Assembly (NCBI RefSeq): GCF_006352025.1
Contig: NZ_CP040936.1
Coordinates: 744,001 to 808,000, forward strand
Direction of reading: 5' to 3'
DNA length: 64,000 nucleotides
Source of the DNA: Hymenobacter sp. DG01
Lineage (GTDB): Bacteria > Bacteroidota > Bacteroidia > Cytophagales > Hymenobacteraceae
The number at the start of each line of letters is the position of its first letter. Position 1 is the stretch's first letter. The notes under the pieces were generated by a model, which was not told where the DNA came from, searched no databases, and saw only the letters and a list, made by a program, of their open reading frames with translations. A program made the position numbers and the translations under genes. Positions 17,344 to 25,888 of this stretch are shown here, in pieces.

Positions 17344-18396
17344 CTAGCCCACCAAGGCAGTATGCGAAGTTGCTACCCCCACCGGGAGGGCAAAGGCATC
17401 GGCTAGCAATTCATAAGAGTGCAGCCGGTCGTCGAAGTCGTGGGTGATGGTGACGGCCACTACCTCGTCCACAGCGTAGTCGGCGGCCAGGGCCGTGAGG
17501 TCGGCCTTTACCTTGTCGGGCGTGCCGCAGATAATACGCTGGTGATGGTAGGCCAGGCGGTGCAGCAAATCGGCGGAGAGGTTTTTCAGGTTTACTTTCT
17601 CCACGGCATCAATGGGGGAGTAGTTGCCGGTTTCCAGCTTCAGCATCTGCAGGGCAAGGTTGTCGGCCAGGGCCTGGGCGTGGCCAGCCGTATCAGCGCA
17701 CACCACAAAAATGGCCACGTTGGCCTGGGGCGCGGCCAACTCGGCCGAGGGCTTAAACCGGTCGCGGTACAGCTTCATCAGCTTGGGGCCGCTGTTGGGG
17801 TTGATGAAGTGGGCAAACGAGAAGGCTGCGCCCGCTTCGGCCGCAAACAGGCCGCTTTGCCCGCTGGAGCTGAGCAGCCAGAGCTCGGGCTGGGTATCGG
17901 CGAAGGGCGCTGCCTTTACGGTGGCGTGAATGGTATCGGCTACTACCTCGTCGCGAAGGTAAGCCCGCAGGTCCATGAGCTGCTCGGCGAAATCCTCGTC
18001 GCTGAAGGTATTGTGGGGGTTTAAGGCGTGAGCCGTGATGCGGTCGGAGCCCGGGGCGCGCCCAATGCCCAGGTCGATGCGGCCGGGATATAGGGTTTCA
18101 AGCAGGCGAAAGTTCTCGGCCACCTTCAGGGCCGAATAGTGGGGTAGCATCACCCCGCCCGAGCCCAGCCGGATGCGGGAAGTTTCGGCGCCGAGGCGGG
18201 CCAGCAGTACTTCCGGGGCCGAGCCGGCCAGCGTGTTTGTATTGTGGTGCTCCGACACCCAGAAGCGGGTAAAGCCCAGCCGATCCGTGAGGCGGGCCAG
18301 CTCCAGGGTATGCTGCAGGGCCTCGCGCGGGGTGCGGCCCACCGGCACCGGCGACTGATCCAATACGCTGAGACGAATATTCAAAGGAGTTTCCAT
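17344..18396 (-). CDS. LLM-class flavin-dependent oxidoreductase (luciferase-like)
   Basis: 350 residues from ATG 18396 (start METPLNIRLSVLDQSPV); a further in-frame ATG ten codons upstream is less likely. The TIM-barrel luciferase-like fold is shown by FTRFWVSEHHNT, RIRLGSGGVMLPHYS, YPGRIDLGIGRAPGSD and the late HRLAYHHQRIICGTPDKVKADL. Together these mark the MsnO8-type branch of FMNH2- or F420-using monooxygenases. The physiological substrate is unknown for nearly all members. It stands beside a DHA2 efflux pump on the same strand (91 bases apart), so co-expression is possible, but no shared pathway is evident. Confidence 0.85.
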   Translation of the reverse strand: METPLNIRLSVLDQSPVPVGRTPREALQHTLELARLTDRLGFTRFWVSEHHNTNTLAGSAPEVLLARLGAETSRIRLGSGGVMLPHYSALKVAENFRLLETLYPGRIDLGIGRAPGSDRITAHALNPHNTFSDEDFAEQLMDLRAYLRDEVVADTIHATVKAAPFADTQPELWLLSSSGQSGLFAAEAGAAFSFAHFINPNSGPKLMKLYRDRFKPSAELAAPQANVAIFVVCADTAGHAQALADNLALQMLKLETGNYSPIDAVEKVNLKNLSADLLHRLAYHHQRIICGTPDKVKADLTALAADYAVDEVVAVTITHDFDDRLHSYELLADAFALPVGVATSHTALVG

Positions 18397-18487
18397 GGCA
18401 GAAGAATGAATAGCTACCATAACCACGGCCTGGCCGCGGAAGTTTGCTTTCTACTGGCTAGTGGAAACCGCTGCCCTGGCAGCCCGG

Positions 18488-20053
18488 CTACTCCACTGCG
18501 GGCGGAGGCGCGTCGGTGTTGCTCTTGCGCAGGGGCAGCTCCGGCACGAACAGCGTCATTAGCAAGCCCCCAACTACCAGGCAGATATTGAACAGATATA
18601 CCCGGGAAATAGCCTGGGAAAACACGGCTTTGGCCGAAGCTGAGGCAGGAGCCGTAACGCTGGCCGCAGGCCCCTCGGCTACCATTGCCACCGGAATAGC
18701 TGGCCCCGTGCCGGTGCGGGGCAGGCCCTGGCTCAGGGTAGTAGCCAGAATAACGCCCAGAATAGACGCCGTGATGGCACCGCCAATCTGCCGGAAAAAC
18801 TGACTGGCCGAGGTGGCCTGCCCCAGGAGTTGCGGCTCGATGGCATTCTGGATAGCCAGGGTGTAGAGCGGCATAGTAGGGCCCAGCCCAAGGCCGCTGA
18901 GCAGCAAATACCCTAGCACCTGCCCGTAGCTGACCGTCACGGGCATGGTCGCCAGCAGTGACAAGCCACCCAGCAATACCACCAGTCCACCCAGCATCCA
19001 GCGCTTGTAGTGCCCGAAGCGCGACACCATCTGCCCCGCCAGCAGGGAGCCCATCACAACGCCCATGGAGAGCGGAATCAGGCTTACGCCGGCCTTGGTG
19101 GCTGATACGCCCAGCACGTTCACCATAAACAGGGGCTCAAAAATGATGATGCCCAGAAAGGCCCCGCCCAGCAGAAACAGCGCCCCATTGGCCGTGCGAA
19201 ACACCTGGTTCCGAAACAGGCTGAAATCCAGAATCGGGTTTTCGTGGTGGAGGCTGCGGCGTACGAACAAAGCCAGCGCCGCGGCTGATACCGCCAGCAT
19301 CCCGAGCGTGACGGGCGAGGTCCAGCCGTAGGTGGCCTTATCGAGCTGCAGGGCTACTACCAGCGGCACCAGCCCCAGCATCAGCAGACCGGCGGCGAGG
19401 TAGTCGAGTGGTTTGGGGGTAGCAGCCGGGCGTAGGGCCGGCATCTGGGTCAGGATAAACCACAGAGCCACCAGGCCCAGGGGCAGGTTCACGTAGAACA
19501 CCAGTCGCCAGCCAGCTACCCCCGGAATCAGGTTGGAGCCATGGTCGGTAAGGAAGCCGCCCAGCAGCGGCCCTAGCACCGACGAGGTGCCGAACACGGC
19601 CCCGGTAAAGCCCTGGTAGCGGCCCCGCTCGGCGGGCGGAAACAAATCGGCAATAATGATGAAGGCCATGGCAAACAGGCCCGCGCCGCCTAAGCCCTGC
19701 ACCGCCCGGAAAATTACCAGCTGGTTCATTCCGTCGCCGAGCAGGGGTAGGGGGCCAAACTCGCCGGCCAGCCCGCACAGCATAGAGCCCAGCAGGAAAA
19801 CACTCACCGCCCCGATTTCAATCTTGCGTCGCGAATAGGTGTCGGCCAGCTTGCCGTAGATGGGCACCAGCGCCGTACTGGCTACCAGATAGGCCGTGGC
19901 TACCCACGTAAAGCGGTCCAGCCCGTTCAAATCGGCCACAATGCGGGGCAGCGCCGTACTGACGATGGTTTGGTCGAGGGAGCCCAGGAACATCGCCAGC
20001 AGCACGCCGGCAAACGTGAGCATCTTTTGCCGGTGCGTCAGGTTTTCGGTCAT
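18488..20053 (-). CDS. MFS multidrug efflux transporter, DHA2 (EmrB/QacA) type
   Basis: 521 residues with 14 predicted membrane helices. Helix 1 carries the DHA2 motif LGSLDQTIVSTALPRI with its embedded Asp, and motif A follows as GKLADTYSRRKIE. The loop QAISRVYLFNICLVVGGLLMTL and C-terminal helix complete the 14-TMS layout. Members export drugs, dyes or antibiotics with proton antiport across the inner membrane. No membrane-fusion protein or outer-membrane channel gene is adjacent, so it probably works alone. The start at 20053 (MTENLTHRQKMLTFAG) is followed directly by helix 1 and fits the family. A TetR- or MarR-type regulator, often a neighbour of such genes, is not seen. Confidence 0.9.
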   Translation of the reverse strand: MTENLTHRQKMLTFAGVLLAMFLGSLDQTIVSTALPRIVADLNGLDRFTWVATAYLVASTALVPIYGKLADTYSRRKIEIGAVSVFLLGSMLCGLAGEFGPLPLLGDGMNQLVIFRAVQGLGGAGLFAMAFIIIADLFPPAERGRYQGFTGAVFGTSSVLGPLLGGFLTDHGSNLIPGVAGWRLVFYVNLPLGLVALWFILTQMPALRPAATPKPLDYLAAGLLMLGLVPLVVALQLDKATYGWTSPVTLGMLAVSAAALALFVRRSLHHENPILDFSLFRNQVFRTANGALFLLGGAFLGIIIFEPLFMVNVLGVSATKAGVSLIPLSMGVVMGSLLAGQMVSRFGHYKRWMLGGLVVLLGGLSLLATMPVTVSYGQVLGYLLLSGLGLGPTMPLYTLAIQNAIEPQLLGQATSASQFFRQIGGAITASILGVILATTLSQGLPRTGTGPAIPVAMVAEGPAASVTAPASASAKAVFSQAISRVYLFNICLVVGGLLMTLFVPELPLRKSNTDAPPPAVE

Positions 20054-20160
20054 AAGGAAGGAGGTAAGCCTTCCTGTACGGCCCCGCCTCGCCGCAAGAT
20101 GCCCGAAAGAATAAGGACAAGAGCTTACCGTTGGGCTAGCAACTACGGTAATGGCGGCAC

Positions 20161-20168
20161 TACCTTCG
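20161..20168 (+). promoter_or_regulatory. -7-like element immediately before the TauE-like gene
   Basis: TACCTTCG ends only seven bases before the ATG at 20176 and matches the TAnCTTYG form seen at other starts here. If used, the transcript would have almost no leader. No TTG is found at the proper -33 distance. Confidence 0.35.
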
Positions 20169-20175
20169 CGGCCGC

Positions 20176-20949
20176 ATGATTTCTACCCTCACCCTCGCCC
20201 TACTCTGTGTATTTGCCTTTTTGGCTGGTTTGGTTGATGCCATTGTGGGCGGCGGCGGCCTGATTCAGCTGCCGGCCATGCTGGTGCTGCTCAAGGATGC
20301 CGGTACGCCGGTGCCTACCATCCTCGGAACCGGTAAGGTATCTTCCCTGATGGGTACAGCCGCCGCCCTGCGCCGCTACGCCGGGCAGGTGCCCATTCAG
20401 TGGCGGGCCGTGGGCACGGCGGCGGCGGTGGCGGGGCTGTTCTCGTTTCTGGGGGCGCGGGTGGTGAGCCTGCTGCCCCAGGAGCTGCTGCCGCCGCTGG
20501 TGTTGGGGCTGCTGGTAGTTATTGCCATCTACACCTTCTGGCGCAAAGATTTCGGTTCCATTCACGCCCCGCGCTTACCCAAAAGCCGGGAGGCACTATA
20601 TGGCGGACTGGTTGGGCTGATTATCGGGTTTTACGACGGGTTTTTCGGGCCAGGCACGGGGTCTTTTCTGCTGTTTGCCTTCGTTGGCCTCTTTGGCTAC
20701 GATTTCATCACCGCCTCCGCCTCGGCCAAGCTGGTGAACGTAGCAACCAACCTGGCGGCCCTGGCTTATTTCGCTTATACCGGCCAGATCCTATGGGGCG
20801 TTGCCATTCCAATGGCCGTGAGCAACATCATCGGCTCGACGCTGGGCGCCCACCTGGCCCTGCGCCACGGTACCGGCTTCGTGCGCATCCTCTTTCTGGT
20901 CGTTGTCGGGGCCTTCATTATCAAGCTCAGCCTGCAGGTATTTGGTTGA
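20176..20949 (+). CDS. TauE/SafE family sulfite/anion exporter-like protein (YfcA branch)
   Basis: 257 residues and seven to eight membrane helices. The N-terminal AGLVDAIVGGGGLIQLPAMLVL and the repeated inverted half GFYDGFFGPGTGSFLLFAFV are the two signature blocks of the family (GxGGGxxxxP and GFxxGxxGxGGG). Members export sulfite, sulfoacetate or other organosulfur anions, while the YfcA branch lacks an assigned substrate. The gene faces away from the DHA2 pump, with 122 bases between their starts. There are no sulfur-metabolism genes nearby to narrow the substrate. Family assignment is firm. Confidence 0.88.
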   Translation: MISTLTLALLCVFAFLAGLVDAIVGGGGLIQLPAMLVLLKDAGTPVPTILGTGKVSSLMGTAAALRRYAGQVPIQWRAVGTAAAVAGLFSFLGARVVSLLPQELLPPLVLGLLVVIAIYTFWRKDFGSIHAPRLPKSREALYGGLVGLIIGFYDGFFGPGTGSFLLFAFVGLFGYDFITASASAKLVNVATNLAALAYFAYTGQILWGVAIPMAVSNIIGSTLGAHLALRHGTGFVRILFLVVVGAFIIKLSLQVFG

Positions 20950-21020
20950 TGAAAGCTAAAGTGCTGTCCTAGCTAGCGGAGCGAAGCCATCCGTCCTCTC
21001 CCTGTGACAAGCCTAATAAC

Positions 21021-21121
21021 GTGACAAGCCCTTGACGCTACCATACGTCAAGGGCTTGTCACATTTCAAGGGGTAGGGAGTTGGTCAGGAAGGATGACTT
21101 AGCGCTGCTCGCCATGACAAC
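21021..21121. repeat. Dispersed repeat, copy 1 (hairpin plus conserved tail)
   Basis: A perfect 17-bp hairpin (21021-21037 with 21046-21062) is followed by a tail ending in CTCGCCATGACAAC at 21121. Both hairpin core (CCCTTGACG / CGTCAAGGG) and tail are shared with the element at 34404-34524. The tail leads into a TCAC-rich tract that abuts the stop codon of the minus-strand gene at 21153. Confidence 0.7.
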
Positions 21122-21152
21122 GCACTCATTCATTCACCCTCTCGTTCACCAC

Positions 21153-21620
21153 CTACTCCTCGTAGCGGCTGGGGAGGCCGGGGGCGGCGTTGCCCTGGGC
21201 ACCCTGGCCGCTGGGTACGCCCATTTTTTCTTCGCGCTTGCGCTGGTACTTATCGAACTGCTGGGGCGTGAGGGCTTCCTTGAGCATCGCCATGCGCGAC
21301 TGCCCGATGTCGTCAATGACGCCAGCCATCTTGCGCACATCCTGGCGGTAGGTTTGGCGGGCTGTTTCCACCCCACGTACGCTAATCAGGTTGATCTGAC
21401 GCACCTTTTCTACCTGCTGCGGATTCAGGCCCAGGGCCTTCTGCATATTGTCGGTGAGGGCGTTGGCGCGGGCTTCCACCTGAGCCGGGTTGGGAGCTGC
21501 CGGGCGGGTAGGGGCCGCCGTGGCCGCGGGCTTAGGCTTAGGCTTGGCGGCGGGGGTAGTCTGGGCGAATAAGGCCGCGGGGGCGGCCAGCAGCAGGGCC
21601 GCGAAAAGGGTAGTCTTCAT
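21153..21620 (-). CDS. Secreted helical protein with LTxxQ-like motif
   Basis: 155 residues. The signal peptide (to about LFAQ, residue 20) is followed by a Lys/Pro/Ala-rich linker and a helical part. Two spaced blocks, LGLNPQQVEKVRQIN and ALTPQQFDKYQRKREEKMG, recall the LTxxQ repeats of Spy/CpxP-like periplasmic proteins, which bind unfolded proteins or sense envelope stress; the match is by pattern only. The tail is Gly/Ala-rich. The gene is monocistronic. I would call it a periplasmic Spy-like candidate, otherwise hypothetical. Confidence 0.7.
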   Translation of the reverse strand: MKTTLFAALLLAAPAALFAQTTPAAKPKPKPAATAAPTRPAAPNPAQVEARANALTDNMQKALGLNPQQVEKVRQINLISVRGVETARQTYRQDVRKMAGVIDDIGQSRMAMLKEALTPQQFDKYQRKREEKMGVPSGQGAQGNAAPGLPSRYEE

Positions 21621-21845
21621 GTGGGGAAGCAGAAAAATCGGGGGCGCCTATAAGAGAGGCGCGGGGCTTTTCAACTGTAAAGATGATGCCAGATTATGAA
21701 TCTGTTTGCCCGACAACGCAGAAAAGGTCTGGTGTATTCCGTAGGGTAGCAAAAAACTCATATTGTCGGGGCGCAACCTTTCCGGCCGGGTTTGCATACA
21801 CCTCAGGGAGCCGTCCGTCCGGTTCGCCCCACTTCCTACCCGCCT

Positions 21846-22868
21846 ATGAAACCCGAAACCCGAAATACGCTCCTGGTCGCCGCTGGCGCCGTGGGCCTGC
21901 TGGCCGCTACCCTCTACTCCAACCGCCGTGGCAGCTACGACCTCTCAGGCCGCGTGGTGCTGATTACGGGCGGCTCGCGTGGCCTGGGCCTCATTCTGGC
22001 CCGGCAGGCTGTGGCGGAAGGTGCCAAAGTAGCCATCTGCGCCCGCGACGCCGACGAGCTGGAGCGGACCCGCCAGGAGCTAACCCAGGATGGCGCCGAA
22101 GTGCTGGCCCTGGTCCGCGACCTGACCAACGCCGAAGAAGTGCAGACCCTGGTAGCCGAAGTGGAGCACCTGCTGGGCAGCATCGACGTGCTGGTAAACA
22201 ACGCCGGCATCATCACGGCCGGCCCCCTCGACAACATCGAGCTGCGCGACTACCAGGATTCCATGGATACCCATTTCTGGGCCCCGCTTCATGCCATGCA
22301 GGCCGTGCTGCCGGGTATGCGCCGCCGGGGCGAGGGACGCATTGTAAATATTGCCTCCGTGGGCGGCAAAGTGCCCGTGCCCCATTTAGCGCCCTACTGC
22401 GCCAGCAAGTTTGCCCTGGTGGGCCTTTCGGAAAGCTACCGCGCCGAGCTGCTGCAGTATGGTATTCAGGTAACTACCGTCTGTCCCGGCCTGATGCGCA
22501 CCGGCAGCGCCCGCCACGCCATTGTGAAGGGCCAGCATAAAAAGGAGTACGCCGCCTTCATCATTGCCGACTCCCTGCCTATGCTGTCCATGGATGCCGA
22601 CCGCGCCGGCCGCGAAATCTGGAATGCCTGCCGCCGCGGCGACGCCGAAGTGATTCTGAGCGTGCCGGCCAAAGTGCTTTCCACCCTACACGGACTCTTC
22701 CCCGGTACCACCGCCGATGTGCTGAGCTGGGTGAACCGCGCCCTGCCGGCCCCCGGCGGCCCCCTCGGCGACGAGCGGCGCTGGGGCTACGAAAGCGAGT
22801 CGGAAGCCAGCCGCTCCTGGCTCACCGGCCTCACACGCAAGGCTGAAAAGCAGAACAACGAGCGGTGA
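21846..22868 (+). CDS. SDR family oxidoreductase with N-terminal membrane anchor
   Basis: 340 residues from ATG 21846. An N-terminal helix (NTLLVAAGAVGLLAATLYSNRR) anchors it. The Rossmann domain starts with VVLITGGSRGLG (TGxxxGxG), followed by NNAG near residue 118, a Ser in NIASVGGK, and the catalytic YCASK. It is therefore a classical short-chain dehydrogenase, probably NADP-dependent given the basic residue in the glycine motif. The C-terminal extension of about 70 residues is typical of membrane-associated DltE/retinol-dehydrogenase-like SDRs. The substrate is unknown. In-frame sequence upstream to 21792 is unlike the family and is left out. The gene downstream (23260) is separated by repeats. 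Confidence 0.85.
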   Translation: MKPETRNTLLVAAGAVGLLAATLYSNRRGSYDLSGRVVLITGGSRGLGLILARQAVAEGAKVAICARDADELERTRQELTQDGAEVLALVRDLTNAEEVQTLVAEVEHLLGSIDVLVNNAGIITAGPLDNIELRDYQDSMDTHFWAPLHAMQAVLPGMRRRGEGRIVNIASVGGKVPVPHLAPYCASKFALVGLSESYRAELLQYGIQVTTVCPGLMRTGSARHAIVKGQHKKEYAAFIIADSLPMLSMDADRAGREIWNACRRGDAEVILSVPAKVLSTLHGLFPGTTADVLSWVNRALPAPGGPLGDERRWGYESESEASRSWLTGLTRKAEKQNNER

Positions 22869-23032
22869 TTCGGTTGCCAGGGGTGAGTTGCCGATTGACC
22901 GAAGTGGCCTGCTGAGCAGCGAAGCACTTCGGCAGAAAAAGCTCTTTGCATATTCTAAAACGTCATTCCGAGCATATGGCGCATCAAGCCAGGGTCCGAG
23001 GAATCTTGCGTGCTGATGTTGCCAAAGTATCT

Positions 23033-23124
23033 GTCATGTCGAGCTTGTGGAGACATCTCGCGTGCTGATGTTGGGGTAGTAATCAACATCAGCACGCGAG
23101 ATGTCTCCACAAGTTCGACATGAC
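23033..23124. repeat. 40-bp-arm dispersed hairpin with decayed neighbour copy
   Basis: Arms 23033-23072 and 23085-23124 pair with a single mismatch over 40 bases around a 12-base loop. The inner half, CGCGTGCTGATGTT, occurs again at about 23007-23021 after a degenerate stretch beginning near 22962, which looks like a decayed copy of the same class. These elements account for most of the gene-free gap 22869-23259; nothing else is seen there. Confidence 0.75.
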
Positions 23125-23259
23125 GTTTATTCGTTTTTAATATTCTCTAAACAGCTAGCCAACTCTAACTATATTTCATTTGAGTGCAGGCTGACACGTC
23201 TTTGGCAGCAGTGCGTTTTGCGTATCATTGCCACCAGCAACTGGTAACCCATAACTCCT

Positions 23260-24033
23260 TTGTCCTACCCTGTTCACCTCACGTTAGGGCCGCTTATTAT
23301 ACCCATCCATCTGCTGCTGGAGGTGCTGGCATATTCGGTGGGCTACCGCTTCTACCAGCACCTGCGCACCCGCTTCCCCGACCCGATATCCGACGAAAAC
23401 CGCCTCTGGATTTTCATCGGCTGCGCGACTGGCGCCCTGCTCGGTTCCCGGGTGCTAGGTCTGCTGGAACACCCGGAACTGCTGCTGCACCCGCCCGGTG
23501 GTTGGTTGTACTACTTCACCAATAAAACCATCGTCGGGGGCCTGCTGGGTGGCCTGGTAGGGGTAGAGCTAACCAAAAAACGCCTCGGCGTAACAACCTC
23601 CAGCGGCGACCTGATGGTGTACCCAATTCTGCTCGCTATGTGCATTGGCCGGCTGGGCTGCCACCTCTCGGGCCTCGAAGACGGCACCTACGGCACGGCC
23701 ACTACCTTGCCCTGGGGTTTCAACTTCGGCGACGGGGTAGCGCGCCACCCCACCAACCTCTACGAAATCGGGTGGCTGCTGCTCACGGCGGCCGGCTTGT
23801 GGCTCGCGGAGCGCCACGGGCCGCTCCCGAACGGCTGGCGCTTCCGGTTTTTCCTGGCCGGCTATCTGCTATTCCGGCTGCTGGTGGAGTTTCTAAAACC
23901 TACGACCGCCCCGGCCGGCTGGGGCCTCACCGCCATTCAGTGGGCCTGCGTGGCAGGGTTGGGATATTATGTGTGGTTGTTCGGGTGGGAGAAAGCACGC
24001 ACAACGTTTCTAAATTTACTGCCTTCTAATTAG
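23260..24033 (+). CDS. Lgt-like (prolipoprotein diacylglyceryl transferase family) membrane protein
   Basis: 257 residues, about seven membrane helices, starting at TTG 23260. Two Lgt blocks are recognisable: GRLGCHLSGLEDGTYG (residues 130-145) and HPTNLYE (163-169). The invariant HGG motif is replaced by KTIVGGLLGG, and the asparagines of the GRxGNFxN signature are replaced (GRLGCHLS). True Lgt moves diacylglycerol from phosphatidylglycerol to the lipobox Cys. With these residues missing, this protein is probably a paralogue with another lipid- or isoprenoid-like substrate. It lies in a same-strand run with a pentapeptide protein and a radical-SAM enzyme that resembles tetraether synthase, so a lipid-modifying role is a reasonable inference. 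Confidence 0.75.
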   Translation: MSYPVHLTLGPLIIPIHLLLEVLAYSVGYRFYQHLRTRFPDPISDENRLWIFIGCATGALLGSRVLGLLEHPELLLHPPGGWLYYFTNKTIVGGLLGGLVGVELTKKRLGVTTSSGDLMVYPILLAMCIGRLGCHLSGLEDGTYGTATTLPWGFNFGDGVARHPTNLYEIGWLLLTAAGLWLAERHGPLPNGWRFRFFLAGYLLFRLLVEFLKPTTAPAGWGLTAIQWACVAGLGYYVWLFGWEKARTTFLNLLPSN

Positions 24034-24040
24034 CCTCATC

Positions 24041-24415
24041 ATGGATAGAACTGATCTAGCTGTTTATATATTAGAAAAGTATAAGTCCGGGCAACGCTAT
24101 TTCGAGAATTTAGACATAATGAACGAAAGTTTAGAGGGACAAAATCTTGATGGAATAACTTTTGAAAATTGCTCTTTATACGTCAGTTTTCGGAAAGCTA
24201 ATTTGACCAATGCTCAGTTTATAAACGGTGGTATTAAAACCTGTGATTTCAGAGAGGCGAATTTGACTGGCGCTCGTTTTGAAAACGTATGTATTGAAAA
24301 TGCACAATTTGCACGAGCAATTACTATTGGGACTTACTTCAATAATAATTCTTGCTATAGCCAAGAGGTGACACAGCAACATTGGGAAGAGTGGATTAAA
24401 GATTATGAGGAATAG
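24041..24415 (+). CDS. Pentapeptide-repeat protein
   Basis: 124 residues. Residues about 33-92 form repeats of the A(D/N)LxX type (LEGQNLDGITFENCSLYVSF, ANLTNAQFINGG, ANLTGARFENVCIENAQF), giving a right-handed beta-helix. No other domain, no signal peptide. The gene begins seven bases after the Lgt-like stop, yet its base composition is clearly AT-richer than both neighbours, which suggests a recent insertion into an existing gene pair. Functions of such small proteins are usually unknown; a few protect gyrase, but this one is much shorter than those and no such claim can be made. Confidence 0.8.
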   Translation: MDRTDLAVYILEKYKSGQRYFENLDIMNESLEGQNLDGITFENCSLYVSFRKANLTNAQFINGGIKTCDFREANLTGARFENVCIENAQFARAITIGTYFNNNSCYSQEVTQQHWEEWIKDYEE

Positions 24416-24473
24416 AATGACAATTTGCTGCTCATAGAAATTAAGTTAGACTTATAGTGCTTTCCTTTCCACC

Positions 24474-25874
24474 ATGCCCGAACGGCCCTATACCTACTAC
24501 GACTTCACCCTGAGTTTGTGCCCGCACTGCCTGCGGCGCGTGGAGGCCAAGATTGTGTTTGAAGATGGCGGCGTGTACATGCTCAAGCGCTGCCCCAGCC
24601 ACGGCCGCCAAAAAGTGCTCATTGCCACCGACGTTGAGTACTACAAGAGCATCCGCAACTACGTGAAGCCCAGCGAAACGCCGCGCCGCTTCAACACCGC
24701 CACGCACTACGGCTGCCCCTACGACTGCGGCCTCTGCGCCGACCACGAGCAGCACAGCTGCCTCACCGTCATCGAAATAACCGACCGCTGCAACCTCACC
24801 TGTCCTACCTGCTACGCCGAGAGCAGCCCCCTGCACGGCCGGCACCGCACCCTGGAGGAGGTAGAAGCCATGGTGGACGTGCTGGTAGAAAACGAGGGCG
24901 AGCCCGACGTGGTGCAGATTTCTGGCGGCGAGCCCACCCTGCACCCGCAGTTCTGGGAGATACTGGATATGTGCAAGCGCAAGCCCATCAAGCACCTGAT
25001 GGTGAACACCAACGGTGTGCGCCTGGCCAAGGATGAGGCCTTCGTGGCCCGGCTGGCTACCTACGAGGGCGCGTTTGAGGTGTATCTGCAGTTTGATTCC
25101 TTTAAGAAGGAAGCCCTGGAAAGTCTGCGCGGGCGCGACCTGCGCGAGGTGCGCCTCCAGGCCCTGGAGCACCTCAACAAGTACAACCTCAGCACTACCC
25201 TGGTCGTGACCCTGCAGAAGGGGCTGAACGACGATGAAATGGGCCAGGTCATCGACTTCGCCCTGCAGCAGCGCTGCGTGCGCGGCGTTACATTCCAGCC
25301 CACCCAGGCCGCCGGCCGCCTCCAGAACTTCGACCCCGCCACCGACCGCCTCACCCTCACTGAAACCCGCCAGCGCATCATCGAGCAGAGCCCTGTGTTT
25401 ACGGCCGAGGACCTGCTGCCCGTGCCCTGCAACCCCGATGCCCTGGTGATGGGCTACGCCCTGAAACTGGGCGGCGAGGTGTTTCCGCTTACGCGCTACG
25501 TGCAGCCGGCCGAGCTGCTCCAGAGCAGCGGCAATACCATTGTGTACGAGCACGACCCACGCCTACGCCAGCACCTGCTGCGCCTGTTCAGCACGGCCAA
25601 CACCGTGGATACCATCACCCCCGAGCTCAACCAGCTACTCTGCTGCCTACCCTCTATTCAGGCGCCAAACCTCCGCTACGAAAACCTGTTCCGGGTGATT
25701 ATTCTGCAGTTCATGGATGCCTGGAACTTCGATGTGCGCGCCATCAAAAAGTCCTGCGTCCACATCGTAAGCAAGGATTTGAAGATTATCCCCTTCGAAA
25801 CCATGAACCTGCTTTACCGCGACGAAGAAAAGCTGGCGCGCCTGCAGGAGCTGCGCGATATTCCGGTCCTCTAA
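24474..25874 (+). CDS. Radical SAM enzyme, tetraether-synthase-like (class D methyltransferase-like)
   Basis: 466 residues. The radical-SAM cluster motif is C106-x3-C110-x2-C113, followed by SGGEPTLHP. Before it come a second C81-x3-C85-x2-C88 motif and a zinc- or rubredoxin-like N-terminus, C16-PH-C19 and C40-PSH, in a context (LCPHCLRRVEAKIVFEDGGVYM) that is characteristic of the MJ0619/Tes family. Archaeal Tes joins lipid tails. Related class D enzymes methylate pterins or other unactivated carbons. A long C-terminal domain (LLPVPCNPDALVMGY onward) carries further cysteines. The gene follows an Lgt-like protein and is followed by a small membrane protein, so an action on lipids fits, but no bacterial substrate is shown here. 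The family call is good; the reaction is open. Confidence 0.8.
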   Translation: MPERPYTYYDFTLSLCPHCLRRVEAKIVFEDGGVYMLKRCPSHGRQKVLIATDVEYYKSIRNYVKPSETPRRFNTATHYGCPYDCGLCADHEQHSCLTVIEITDRCNLTCPTCYAESSPLHGRHRTLEEVEAMVDVLVENEGEPDVVQISGGEPTLHPQFWEILDMCKRKPIKHLMVNTNGVRLAKDEAFVARLATYEGAFEVYLQFDSFKKEALESLRGRDLREVRLQALEHLNKYNLSTTLVVTLQKGLNDDEMGQVIDFALQQRCVRGVTFQPTQAAGRLQNFDPATDRLTLTETRQRIIEQSPVFTAEDLLPVPCNPDALVMGYALKLGGEVFPLTRYVQPAELLQSSGNTIVYEHDPRLRQHLLRLFSTANTVDTITPELNQLLCCLPSIQAPNLRYENLFRVIILQFMDAWNFDVRAIKKSCVHIVSKDLKIIPFETMNLLYRDEEKLARLQELRDIPVL

Positions 25875-25888
25875 CCTTTTCCTACCCC

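Noticed and set aside
18397..18426. Upstream ATG of the luciferase-like gene at 18426
   Set aside because: The ten extra residues (MVMVAIHSSA) are unlike the family; METPLNIRLSVLDQSP at 18396 fits better.
24041..24415. Pentapeptide protein as a Qnr-like quinolone-resistance determinant
   Set aside because: At 124 residues with about 12 repeats it is far shorter than Qnr/MfpA proteins and lacks their dimerisation part.
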